Shown here piece by piece: positions 31,980-41,069 of a stretch of DNA of 64,000 nt; the stretch's first letter is position 1; each line of letters starts with the position of its first letter. The stretch comes from Paraniabella defluvii (GTDB lineage Bacteria > Bacteroidota > Bacteroidia > Chitinophagales > Chitinophagaceae), in the NCBI GenBank assembly GCA_019316985.1, contig CP079215.1, positions 5,704,001 to 5,768,000 of the forward strand. The letters are read 5' to 3'. The translations under genes were made by a program, and so were the position numbers. Under the pieces are notes generated by a model. It searched no databases. It saw only the letters and a program-made list of their open reading frames with translations, and was not told the DNA's origin.

Positions 31980-32456
31980 CTATTCACTTTCGGCCCAAAT
32001 GTATCGAAGTAGCTTGCCATTAAACAAGAAATAGATTCCTATATCATAATCTGCTTTTTGAATTTCTAAGATCATAAGGACAGGGTTATTTATAAGTACA
32101 TTTTCATCCTCGGCCAGTTCCCTCATGGACTTAAGGTCTGTTTGACTTGGTACCGCCACATTATCAGGATGCGTATGCCACTCACCTACATATACCAGGT
32201 CTTCGTTAGCATAATATTGCTCCAACTGCTCCTTCAACCCATTTGAACCGCGCTCAAAATAATACCGGGAAGATCTAAACTTTTTAGGCAGGAGTGTTTC
32301 TTTAATAACAACTGTTTTTTTGTTATTGATATATTTACCTAACAATAGACCTCCAAACTCGTTAGGATACTTTTCTTTTCCATAAGCTGCCAGGCGGTTT
32401 ATAAGCTCATTACTAATCAGCAGTTCTAATCCTGTATCTTTATTTACAAATTTCAA
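31980..32456 (-). CDS. cap3: CBASS Cap3: JAB/MPN metallopeptidase
   Basis: Intact 158 residues. Zinc-peptidase motif of the JAMM family: Glu in NEFGGLLLGKY and the HxHx7SxxD string GEWHTHPDNVAVPSQTD. In type II CBASS Cap3 removes molecules conjugated by Cap2 and restrains or recycles the CD-NTase. Translation likely starts at TTG 32456, overlapping the Cap2 stop by four bases (TTGA), which fits coupled translation. Confidence 0.9.
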   Translation of the reverse strand: MKFVNKDTGLELLISNELINRLAAYGKEKYPNEFGGLLLGKYINNKKTVVIKETLLPKKFRSSRYYFERGSNGLKEQLEQYYANEDLVYVGEWHTHPDNVAVPSQTDLKSMRELAEDENVLINNPVLMILEIQKADYDIGIYFLFNGKLLRYIWAESE

Positions 32457-34103
32457 AATTGATTTAGCTTTATTTCAAAACAATCTTTTTCTGAGGTGCT
32501 CAGATAAAAATGCCTTACCGGCAAATTCTTTTTATAACAGTCATTTATATGATGAAGTGCAAACTGTACTAACACAGCGATGTCATTGTAAGAAGCCTTA
32601 AAGGTAGGGCTCCAACAACCAATGGGATTGTACATATCGTCATCATCGCGTTTCAATTGGTGAAAGATGTTCTGAAGCCAATTGTATAAACTGTGTTTGG
32701 AAGCACATATCAATTCACGGGCATGGTTGGTTATGGATAGCGAATATATGTCTCCATGCAAACCAAGACTATCCAAAAGAAATGCAATGTCGTTATCTGT
32801 AGAACAATCTATAATAATATCAAACTCATCCAACCGATCTCTAATTGCAGGATGCCAGCCATTATCGGCTCCATGCATAACTACTTAAAAAAATCAGTCA
32901 GTGTTTGATTAATTGCAACGTTAACGAAAGGGGAAACTCCTGCCAGTCTGTTTGCAAGTTCTGTTGCTTTTGCGGTTACACCAGGAACAAAGCTGTACTC
33001 TGAACGACATACATTTTCAGGCTCTTTAACATCATAATCGACCAGAAGCATATCTGTTGCACCACACCGGACAAGCGTTGTAGCAACCATACTCCCAATG
33101 GCTCCGATTCCTATAACAAGAATTTTTGCGTTCACAAAAGTAGGATGAAAGGCTCCCCGGCCAAAAAAATACTTATGAGACGAATTGCGGGTCTGCCCCA
33201 TATGATAGGCTGTTTTCTTAGCATACTAACCCAGGTATTCGTTCCTGTTATTTTTTGCCCGTAGTTAGGAAGTTCATCAAATGGAATTAGCATTACCTGC
33301 CAGTGAACCTCAGCCTTACCAACAGGATAACCCACAAGCAAGGGAAAGTGATCCATATAACAAGTACCTTTAAATTGTTTACTAAAAGTATCCAGGTACC
33401 GTAAAAACGGCTGGGAAAAATAACTTTCGAGTTGATGAAAGTTTTTAACCGCGAACCGCTTGTGTTCAACAGGAGGTGCGTCGCTAAAATAGAATAGCCC
33501 TTCAATTTCTTCGCCTGAGCAATATGTGCTACTCCAAGTACAAGCAACCTTCTCTTTGTTTATTAAAAATTTTCGTACAAGTAACGTTGTATAATTTACG
33601 TCTCTCCAATGCCCCTGATTTAAAATGGAAAACGTAAATTTTCCATACATTTTATTTTTAAATTCATAGTCAACGTCAGTAAACAGAAACACGCTTTTCC
33701 GACCACTAACTGCTGTATCGCTTACTAATATATGCTCATAAGCTCCATCAACTTCTTGCTTAATATAATATTTAATAATCCAATGTTTTAAACCATTTAG
33801 ATCCAGCGCTAACTTTTCTGTTAGTTTAGGGTGGTGCAGGGTATGCACACAAATGGAGCCATCCTCATTTACGTGACCATACTCTAGTAGGTCCTCATTA
33901 ATAAACCGGATAGTTTCACTGTCATGTGCCTGAAAGGGGTATTGTGGGTATATCTTCACATCAAAGTCAAGTACAACTTGTTCCACTCTCATCGAAATCC
34001 TTCCACAGATTATACTTTCGCATAGCATAAACGGATTAATAATTGAGGCTCCTGCAAAATCCATAACAGCAGCCTCAATTTGCTTAATTCTGTTATCCAT
34101 CAT
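32453..34103 (-). CDS. cap2: CBASS Cap2: E2/E1-like conjugating enzyme (frameshifted)
   Basis: About 550 residues. N-terminal E2-like domain with candidate catalytic Cys85 in HVNEDGSICVHTLHHPKL and QYPFQAHDSETIRF before it. A linker domain leads to the E1-like ThiF domain: LVIGIGAIGSMVATTLVRCG, DYDVKEPENVCRSEYSF, DCSTDND, and a C-terminal Cys in NPIGCWSPTF. Known Cap2 proteins attach the C-terminus of the CD-NTase to a target, priming signalling. Frames change near 33190 and 32880. ATG at 34103 (or 34100) lies next to the CD-NTase stop. Confidence 0.92.
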
Positions 34104-34104
34104 A

Positions 34105-35065
34105 TTAGCCAAAACGTTTGGGTGGAGGTATAGACAATCCAGCAGCTTTTTCACCATAACGGTTATCTTCTGCTTTTTCTTCTTCGCAAGGGAATTCGCT
34201 ATTGACAATAAAGTAAGATTTAATATTGTCGCTGTTAGCTTCAATATTTGAGATCATCGCCCGCATTTCGTCACTCATAATGCCCTTGTCAAAATCACTC
34301 AATGTATCGGCTACATCATTGTTGGTATTACCTGGATCAGGTAATGACACCGTTTTTACATTGTCCCGTATATATTCCAGAACAGCTTTTAGCCTGTCCC
34401 ATATGGTGCCTGTAATATCCTTTTTATCAAATGCCCTAATAGCGATTAATTCAATGAAAAAGGACTTGTAAGGTTTGCTCAGGTGAATTTTCCATACTTT
34501 AAGCAGCCTTATTATTTCTCTTAATGAAGCTTTGTCTGCGTGGTTGCGGATGGTTTGTATTTGAGCCTTTACATTACTCTGAAGTCGATCACTCCCAGCA
34601 GCAATTTTACCAAATTGGCTATACACGTAAAGATTCAGTTTATTGTCGTCCTTGTATTGATCTTTGTTTAACTCCCGCCCGGGCACCACGTCAATTTTAC
34701 GATATCTCCGTCCGCGTCTGCAAAAAACTCAATTCCTATTGATACTTTTTGTTTTCTAATATACGCGACATCGCGGTATGTTTCATAAAGGAAGTCATGT
34801 ACCTCGTTATACATTTTCTGCAGCGTATCAAATGCCCCTTCTTAAAAGGAGCTATAAGATCAAAGTCGAATTTTTATTTACCGCGGTGTTTTTCGCGTAT
34901 GATCCTGAATTGAATGGTTCATATAAGTCACTTTGATATTCCTCTTTAAGAGCATTAATTACTTCATTGCGTTTTGCAATATATTTATCCAGGAGCTCCT
35001 GTTTTTTACTTATTTTTGTGTGATGCCAAAACACACTCTAAATGTTTATTTTTATCCGTTGCCAT
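34105..35065 (-). CDS. CBASS CD-NTase (cGAS/DncV-like nucleotidyltransferase, frameshifted)
   Basis: About 320 residues. After ATG at 35065 (MATDKNKHLECFGITQK) come a helix LLDKYIAKRNEVINALK and the catalytic strand FNSGSYAKNTAVNKKFDFDLI (GS then DFD), with a third Asp in DIVKIDVVPGRE; SLREIIRLLKVWK marks the helical lobe. Frames change near 35020, 34870 and 34850. The enzyme should make a cyclic di- or trinucleotide on infection; the product is not predictable here, though CdnD enzymes with this gene order make cAAA. The protein ends PPPKRFG, a C-terminal Gly that fits Cap2 conjugation. Confidence 0.9.
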
Positions 35066-35234
35066 ATTGAAAAATTTTTACAATAATTACCTGTCGGCGC
35101 TCTGAAAGCACCGTAATATCAGCCCGGAAAAAAATGAAGAAAATCTGAAATAAGTGTGTTACTTTCGCATTGCCTTTAGAAGATATGTTCAGTTATTTCA
35201 TCTTCAGTTCTTACCCGAACCCATTTTACTTTTT

Positions 35235-35666
35235 CTATTTCTTTTGTGCGTTTATGAGGAATTCATAGTATTTAATATCTTTTATTTTTTGTTTATAAAA
35301 ATCAGTAATTGAAATTGTTGATACGCCAAAATAAGCTGCTATATCCAGGATTAATTGTTCATCATCTTCAATTATTAATGTGCATTGCATACTTCTACAT
35401 AAATGCATGAGAGCAAGAACTCCTTTCCCAGCATATCCGAACGCCTCCGAAAATTCTTCAATAAATAATGCCAAATCATCTGACTGATCCACCAACTCAA
35501 CTAATCCCTGCTCTATCATGTTTCTTACCTGGTACTGTTTAGTGCCTGAGTAGTATGACAACCTGAATTCCGATGTAATGATCCTGCAACCATCCTCAAT
35601 TATCGGTTGCAATAATTTCAACTGCCCCAGCAGTATAAGATGTTCTATGGTGTAAAACAAGTGCAC
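35235..35666 (-). CDS. PIN-like domain protein
   Basis: 143 residues from GTG 35666, overlapping the ImmA gene stop by one base (TAGTG). LILLGQLKLLQPIIEDGCRI, AGKGVLALMHLCRS and LIIEDDEQLILDIAAYFGV follow the strand-helix order of DUF3368-type PIN domains, with an acidic pair in the IIEDDE segment. The usual first Asp (in a VDSSxLI-like strand) and the GE motif are missing or changed, so nuclease activity is doubtful. Coupled to the XRE-ImmA gene. Confidence 0.55.
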   Translation of the reverse strand: MHLFYTIEHLILLGQLKLLQPIIEDGCRIITSEFRLSYYSGTKQYQVRNMIEQGLVELVDQSDDLALFIEEFSEAFGYAGKGVLALMHLCRSMQCTLIIEDDEQLILDIAAYFGVSTISITDFYKQKIKDIKYYEFLINAQKK

Positions 35667-36735
35667 TATTGTATTTCAAGCATTTTATTGTTATAGATTT
35701 CATCTAATTGATCAAGCGGTATATCCGTTAGCTCCACAGCTTTTTCTCTAGATATCCTCTTTTCTGCTATTGCTTTTGCTATTAGATTTTCAAATCTTTT
35801 AGGTGCTTCGACACTTTTCTCATAAGCGCCGAAATCTTTTTTGTTATCATGCCAGGAATTATAAACATCAAGCCATTTTCTTTTGGTCGAATCATCTATC
35901 AGGCCAACATTTTTGACCCTATAAATAATGGCTTGTATAGAAATACCGTAGGTTTCTTTAAGATATACAAGTTCTTTTAAGGACAAGGACGTTCTGTCTT
36001 TGCCAATGTAAGATACAAGCACCTCATCTACAAGCAGCATAGCAGATGCAAAATAGTGGCACATTTGCTCTTGAAGATCTTTGCTTATACTTTCATTAAA
36101 AATCAACACTAAATGCCCAAGCTCATGCATAATTGTAAATCTTTTTCGTGTTACTTCGTTGTCCTGAAATGTATTTACAATAATAACCGGGATATTACTT
36201 CCTTCATCTTCTATATAACCACAAACTCCTGGGAGTTTGTGGGACGTTCTATAGTAAGAATAATAAATCCCTGGATTCTAACAAGCTTGTTACATTGTCA
36301 ATCGGAGAATCACCTATCTTCCATTTTTTACGAAGCTTTTTTGCAGCTTTTTCCACGTCGGAAAAACTACAAATTTCCGTATCTGCTATAGGATTCTCAA
36401 ACGGAACCTTTTCGTTCATTATAGCAATCAGCTCAATGTATTTCTGGGCATAGCTTTTTACATCATTTAGAATAATGCTCTTTTCCAGATCTTCATTGAT
36501 GAGGGTGTGCCCATCTAAAGTCTATAAGTCTTAGTTTTTTTGCTTGCCAGAAAAAAATACCATACGCCTACACCAAGAGCTTCTGAAATTTTCTTTAAAA
36601 CTTTGTTACTGGGGCTTATGGTATCATCCTCGTATTGTTGTATAGCAGGTTTTGAGACACCTACCATGTCAGCAAGAGTTTGAATAGAGTAGCCTCTTTT
36701 TGCCGTAACTCCTTTATTTTTTCTCCAAATTGCAT
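35666..36735 (-). CDS. XRE-ImmA/IrrE fusion: HTH regulator with a zinc peptidase domain (frameshifted)
   Basis: About 356 residues. HTH at the N-terminus: MQFGEKIKELRQKRGYS, IQTLADMVGVSKPAIQQYED, KVLKKISEALGVGVWYFF. The middle reads SYAQKYIELIAIMNEKVP and DNVTSLLESRDLLFLL. The peptidase has IVNTFQDNEVTRKRFTIMHE and HExxH in MHELGHLVL. C-terminal helices: FENLIAKAIAEKRISREKAV. Frames change near 36690 (A run), 36530 and 36255. ATG at 36735 fits the promoter upstream. ImmA/IrrE peptidases cleave HTH repressors on DNA damage; here sensor and repressor are on one chain. Confidence 0.85.
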
Positions 36736-36750
36736 AATTGGTCGTGTTTC

Positions 36751-36788
36751 GTATAGTCAAAATTAAAAAGATAATTTTACTATACAAA
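36751..36788 (-). promoter_or_regulatory. Promoter with overlapping inverted repeat (XRE-ImmA/CBASS cluster)
   Basis: On the minus strand TTTG (36785-36788), 19-base spacer, TAATTTTG (36758-36765): a full match to the Bacteroidota promoter. The same bases form an inverted repeat, GTATAGTCAAAATTA against TAATTTTACTATAC on the plus strand, differing by one base, 36751-36785. It ends 16 bases before the ATG: a likely autoregulatory operator for the HTH of the encoded protein. Confidence 0.75.
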
Positions 36789-36871
36789 TGTTTTTTTGAG
36801 ATTTATTTCTTCTCCCTATACTCAGAAAGATAATTTTCTTCAATTCTGTCAATCAACATACAGCTCCCCTA

Positions 36872-36992
36872 CCGATACAGCAACGATACACGAAGGATAC
36901 AGCCAGGATACAGGAGCGATACAGAAACGATACAGAAAGGATATACAAAGGATACAGAAACGATACAGCCGGGATACAGAAAGGATACAGAA
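36872..36992. repeat. Array of eleven 11-bp direct repeats
   Basis: Eleven head-to-tail units, consensus RSGATACAGNN, exact 11-bp spacing with no spacers (for example ACGATACAGAA, AGGATACAGAA). It lies between the CBASS-cluster promoter and the DUF6266 gene. Confidence 0.85.
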
Positions 36993-37003
36993 AATATGCG
37001 TTT

Positions 37004-37083
37004 AGAGATCAGAAGGGATCACAAGGGATCAGAAGAGATCACAAGGGATCAGAAGGGATCACAAGGGATCACAAGGGATCAAA
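37004..37083. repeat. Array of eight 10-bp direct repeats with GATC
   Basis: Eight units of consensus AGGGATCACA/AGGGATCAGA, with the CAGA and CACA endings mostly alternating, each with one GATC. It begins 11 bases after the 11-bp array. Confidence 0.85.
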
Positions 37084-37158
37084 AAAATAAACCGGCTGTT
37101 TAATACCCCAACTTTATACCAGCAAATATTTATTTATTCATTTTTAAAAATTATAGTT

Positions 37159-37794
37159 ATGGGAAGAGTGACTAATTCTATTTTAAGCGGCACATCGGGC
37201 CGTACAGGGCGCGTGGTTATTGCCAACGTACATGGTGTGGAAGTAAGCCGCGCCAGGCCCACCACGCGCAGCAGCTCCACCGACCAGCAAAATGCCCACC
37301 GCGAGCTATTTCGTTTTGCAGTGGCTTTTTTAGGTTTGTACAAATCGTTTGCGCGCCTGTACTTTGGCAAGCGTAAAGGGCTGGTAACACCCTATAACCA
37401 GGCACAGGCCAATGTTATGGAAAGCATTCAGCTTATAGGCCGCGATATAACCATTAATTACAACCAGGTGCTTATTTCAAAGGGTAACCTGCTGGAAATG
37501 ATTCCCGGTAGTATTAGTGCAGGAGCGGCGCAGGCTGTTACGGTTACCTGGACGAATAATGCGCCACCGGCCAGCAGTAACGAAACCGACCTGTGCTCGG
37601 TTTTTGTATACATACCCTCGCGCAGGGATGGCCAGTTTTTTAACGGCGTGGCAACGCGCCAGGCGGGCACGGGCACGGTAAACATGCTGCCCTTTTACGC
37701 GGGCGAAGAAGCGCATGTATGGGCCGCCTTTACCGATGAAGACGGCACTATGGCCTGCAACTCAAAATACCTGGGCGCTATTACACTTACCTGA
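37159..37794 (+). CDS. DUF6266 family protein
   Basis: Intact 211 residues. MGRVTNSILSGTSGRTGRVV, EVSRARPTTRSSSTDQQNA and FFNGVATRQAGTGTVNMLPF read as DUF6266, a Bacteroidota family; the C-terminal half looks like a beta-sandwich (VTWTNNAPPASSNETDLCSV). The N-terminus is basic and not a signal peptide. Function unknown; a link to mobile elements is my inference from position. Confidence 0.75.
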   Translation: MGRVTNSILSGTSGRTGRVVIANVHGVEVSRARPTTRSSSTDQQNAHRELFRFAVAFLGLYKSFARLYFGKRKGLVTPYNQAQANVMESIQLIGRDITINYNQVLISKGNLLEMIPGSISAGAAQAVTVTWTNNAPPASSNETDLCSVFVYIPSRRDGQFFNGVATRQAGTGTVNMLPFYAGEEAHVWAAFTDEDGTMACNSKYLGAITLT

Positions 37795-37814
37795 TCCTTT
37801 TAAAAAAGAGAACT

Positions 37815-37847
37815 AATGCCGGGGTGCTGTGTAAGCCCCGGCATTTT
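37815..37847 (+). terminator. Terminator after the DUF6266 gene
   Basis: AATGCCGGGG/CCCCGGCATT stem of 10 bp with an 11-base loop and a short T run, 21 bases after the stop. Confidence 0.85.
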
Positions 37848-38043
37848 GCTGCATACCCATGCGGATGTTAACAACAAACCATTGAAAATTAGCTTTTTAT
37901 TATAATTTAAAGTTTGTACATTCATAGTACAGTTTTCGTTTGCTGATCTATGACCAGCTAATCATGATGAACCAAACGGAAACACGGTGCGCCTGCTGAT
38001 TATTTAATGAACATGATTTGCCTTTGTACCCTGGTCTTTGTCA

Positions 38044-38096
38044 TCCCGATAGCTATCGGGACAGACGGGTCTTCGTCATCCCGATAACTATCGGGA
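38044..38096. repeat. Two copies of an 18-bp palindrome
   Basis: TCCCGATAGCTATCGGGA (38044-38061) is a perfect palindrome; a second copy with one change (TCCCGATAACTATCGGGA) is at 38079-38096. Both are followed by CAGAC and the second is preceded by GTCA, as in REP-like intergenic elements. Confidence 0.75.
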
Positions 38097-38148
38097 CAGA
38101 CTGACAAAAATTGACACAGCTTTTTATAACCTTTTCAAAACATCCAAC

Positions 38149-38405
38149 ATGGCAACCAAAGTAAACCTGTCTGTACACCAATTAGAGCTGCTGCAAAAAA
38201 GTATGAAGCATCTGACGCATTTGAGCTGGTGAACAATAAGGCAATGATGCGTATGCTGCATATTTCTAAAAGCACCCTTTACCGGCTACGCACAGAAATG
38301 TATATACCCTATATTAGGGTGGGCAGGCAAATATTTTATATACGGGGCCTGGTGATACGGCAGCTGCTGGCGCAACATGACGTGCTGCCGCCCAACCGGG
38401 CGTAG
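38149..38405 (+). CDS. Excisionase-like HTH protein (frameshifted)
   Basis: About 85 residues, one base short. ATG at 38149 (MATKVNLSVHQLELLQKSMK), then after a shift near 38225: ELVNNKAMMRMLHISKSTLY and RLRTEMYIPYIRVGRQIFYI, ending PPNRA with TAG at 38403. This winged HTH resembles the MerR/excisionase-type helix-turn-helix domain often encoded in Bacteroidota mobile elements. No integrase gene is seen in the window. Confidence 0.7.
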
Positions 38406-38424
38406 TTGCGGGAAAAGGGGACCG

Positions 38425-38870
38425 CTAAGACAGGAAGGCACGAAGAAACACAAAGAACAAAATTAATACCCGTTCGTTTTTTCACCGGCGGCCAGATGGG
38501 TAAAAAAGTACAAACAAGCCATTGGTTGGTGAAAACACCTAACCAAGGCGAAAGGAGCCACGAAGACAGGAAGACACCACGGTTGGTTGGTGAAAACACA
38601 CAACCAAGGCGTAAAGAATAAAATCAACCTTAGTGCTGCTTAATGCCTTAGTGCCTTGGCGGCAAGAACGAGCCACGAAGACAGGAAGGCACCGCGGTTG
38701 GTTGGTGAAAACACACAACCAAGGCGTAAAGAATAAAATTAACCTTAGTGCTGCTTTGTGCCTTAGTGCCTTGGCGGCAAGAAGGAGCCCACGAAGACAG
38801 GAAGACACCGCGGTTGGTTGGTGAAAACACACAACCAAGGCGTAAGGCACAAAGAAACACAAAGAACAGT
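38425..38870. repeat. About 115-bp tandem repeats with internal hairpin
   Basis: GAGCC(C)ACGAAGACAGGAAG recurs at 38555, 38670 and 38785, a period of 115 bases; a diverged partial copy precedes. Each unit holds TTGGTTG/CAACCAA arms around GTGAAAACACA (four copies from 38522) and CTTAGTGCCTTGGCGGCAA. It fills the gap before the VIT gene; no coding signal. Confidence 0.85.
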
Positions 38871-38940
38871 CTGCAAAAATACTGGCGGACCGGAGAAATG
38901 CAACTATTTTTATTACCGGACAACCCATAAAAACAGTAAG

Positions 38941-39679
38941 ATGGCTAAAAAGGAAAATAAAATAAATGAAATTACGATTGACAACTATTTAGACAGCCAT
39001 TACATTAACCGCAGCAACTGGCTGAGGGCGGCAGTACTGGGCGCTAATGATGGTATCATTTCAATATCGAGCCTGGCTATTGGCGTGGCAGCTGCAAGCG
39101 CCACAAGAGCGCCTATACTGCTTGCTGCCCTGGCGGGGCTTGTGGCGGGCGCCTTATCGATGGCGGCAGGTGAATATGTATCAGTAAGCTCCCAAACCGA
39201 TATTGAAAAAGCAGACATTAAAAGGGAAGCAACGGAGCTGGAGGAAATGCCGGAAGTGGAACTGAGTATATTGGCGCAAATATATGAACGGCGGGGCCTA
39301 AAGAAAGAAACCGCTATGCAGGTGGCCAAAGAACTGACAGAAAAAGACGCTTTGGCAGCGCATGTGAAAGATGAGCTGGGCATTAATGAAATAAGCCAGG
39401 CCCACCCCATGCAGGCGGCACTGGCATCGGGCGCCTCCTTTACCGTTGGGGTGTATTGCCTTTACTGGTAACATTACTGGCGCCCGTTGCCGGAATGGAA
39501 TACTGGCTTTACGGTTTTACTGTTGTTTTTCTTATTGTGCTGGGCATACTGTCTGCCAAAACCGGTGGCACCGGCATTAAAAAGCCATTTTAAGAATTAC
39601 TATCTGGGGAACCATAGCCATGGGCTTATCGGCATTGGTGGGTTACTTATTTGGGGTGAATGTGACGCAAATTAAATAA
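38941..39679 (+). CDS. VIT1/CCC1 family transporter (frameshifted)
   Basis: Membrane transporter for Fe2+/Mn2+ class cations, about 246 residues. YINRSNWLRAAVLGANDGII and GLVAGALSMAAGEYVSVSSQ are the conserved first helices; a cytosolic segment with EEMPEVELSILAQIYERRGL follows, then two to three helices in another frame (VTLLAPVAGMEYWLYGF) after a change near 39450 and a further one near 39590. Ends VNVTQIK with TAA at 39677. ATG at 38941. Confidence 0.85.
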
Positions 39680-39734
39680 ATTACTGTGTATGGTTAATTG
39701 CCTAAACAGGAATAGCCTATTTTAAAAAAACAAC

Positions 39735-40927
39735 ATGAAACTTCTATTTCTTTTTACACCTTTCCTTTTCGCAACGTTGCAAGGATTGACGCAAAGTATT
39801 GATTCAGTTGTTGCCGGCCTAAACAATATTGCAAGACCCATATTAACCACTGACCCAGACTATAATTTTGGAGATATAGAATTCTTAAAGACTACATTGA
39901 AAGGTTCGGCTATTATTGGACTAGGAGAAAGTACACATGGAACTGAAGTGTATACCCGTTACAAACAGAGGCTTATTAGATTTTTAGTTTCAAATATGGG
40001 CGTAAAAACAATAATTGATGAAGGAGATATTTTGGCCGCCGAAAAAGTAGATGATTATATAAATGGCCGCACAGACGGCCTGGCGAGTGTAGGAAACCTT
40101 AGGCCTGCAATAACGAAGATAACTGAACTGAATTGGTTAAGAGCATATAACAGAACCCAGCCTGATGACCAGCGGGTTCATATTTATGGGGCTGAAGTGA
40201 GAGGTTACCATGATATAATAGAGAAGGTATTGAGCACAGTACCTAATATTGAAGATAGCGATAGGAAAGTTCTAAAAAGATTCACGGAAGACGCTGGTAT
40301 CGGCTATTCAAATTTTTCTGAAGCAGAATTTAAATCATTAAACAACATAATTACAAAGCTCAAAACAACCCACAAAGAACTGCCCGGAGAAAGATATCTG
40401 AACCTTTTATACCAGCTTAATGATTTCGCCTATAAAGACAGGTTTACTAAAAGAGGTTTTAAAACAAGAGACAACTACATGTTTGAGAATATTAAGGCTA
40501 TAATTAGTAAGGCGCAGGGCAGGGTAATTATTAATGCTCACAATGGGCACTTACAAAAAACAAAATTTGGGGCTCTAGCTCTTTGGGCTACCTGTTAAAT
40601 AAGTTGTATGGCGAACAGTATTATGTAATTGCCACTGATTTTAATGAAGGATCTGTAAAGGTTTTTGACAAGATATCTGGCCAATATGTTAACAGGTTTT
40701 TTGGAACGGTTAATGATAAAAGTGCAATGGAATATTATTTTAAGCAATGCAAATTGGAGAATTTCATCTTGCCGTTTACTGATGCTAAAGATCACCCGGC
40801 TATTAACAGTTTTTTACATCGCAAATTAAAAATGTTAGGAAACATGGGCTCAATGGGTGATATAATTGACTGGAAAATTATACTGGCGGAAAATTATGAT
40901 CTAATTGTTTTCTTTCAAAAAACTTAA
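39735..40927 (+). CDS. Erythromycin esterase family protein, exported (frameshifted)
   Basis: About 398 residues with a signal peptide (LLFLFTPFLFATLQGLTQS). The EreA/B-like core is visible: AIIGLGESTHGTEVYTRYKQ, TIIDEGDILAAEKVDDYI, HIYGAEVRGYHDII and INAHNGHLQKTKFG, holding the glutamate and histidines used by these enzymes. One frame change near 40580, after which LLNKLYGEQYYVIATDF continues. Activity on macrolides is not implied: the family is broad and in environmental Bacteroidota the substrate is mostly unknown. Confidence 0.82.
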
Positions 40928-41003
40928 TCATTTAGAGGCCTTACTACATTAATGGGTATCCAATTAGGGAATTTCCTTGCAAGCAATAAAAAAGTTTTTC
41001 TAT

Positions 41004-41025
41004 AAATATACCATTCGGTATATTT
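41004..41025. promoter_or_regulatory. TetR operator 1
   Basis: Perfect 9-bp arms AAATATACC and GGTATATTT around ATTC, 44 bases before the TetR ATG. It shares the core TATACC-N4-GGTATA with the site at 41674. Confidence 0.75.
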
Positions 41026-41069
41026 ATACTATCTTTATGATTGATCACCCGCCTATAACCTTTATAGTA

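Noticed and set aside
36796..37005. Plus-strand open frame over the 11-bp repeats
   Set aside because: Its peptide is only the repeat translated in rotating frames; there is no start context or conserved pattern.
36872..37083. CRISPR array
   Set aside because: Units of 10-11 bp abut with no unique spacers and no cas genes are present.
38425..38870. Protein-coding repeat region
   Set aside because: Several open frames exist on both strands only because the unit lacks stops; period 115 is not a multiple of three.
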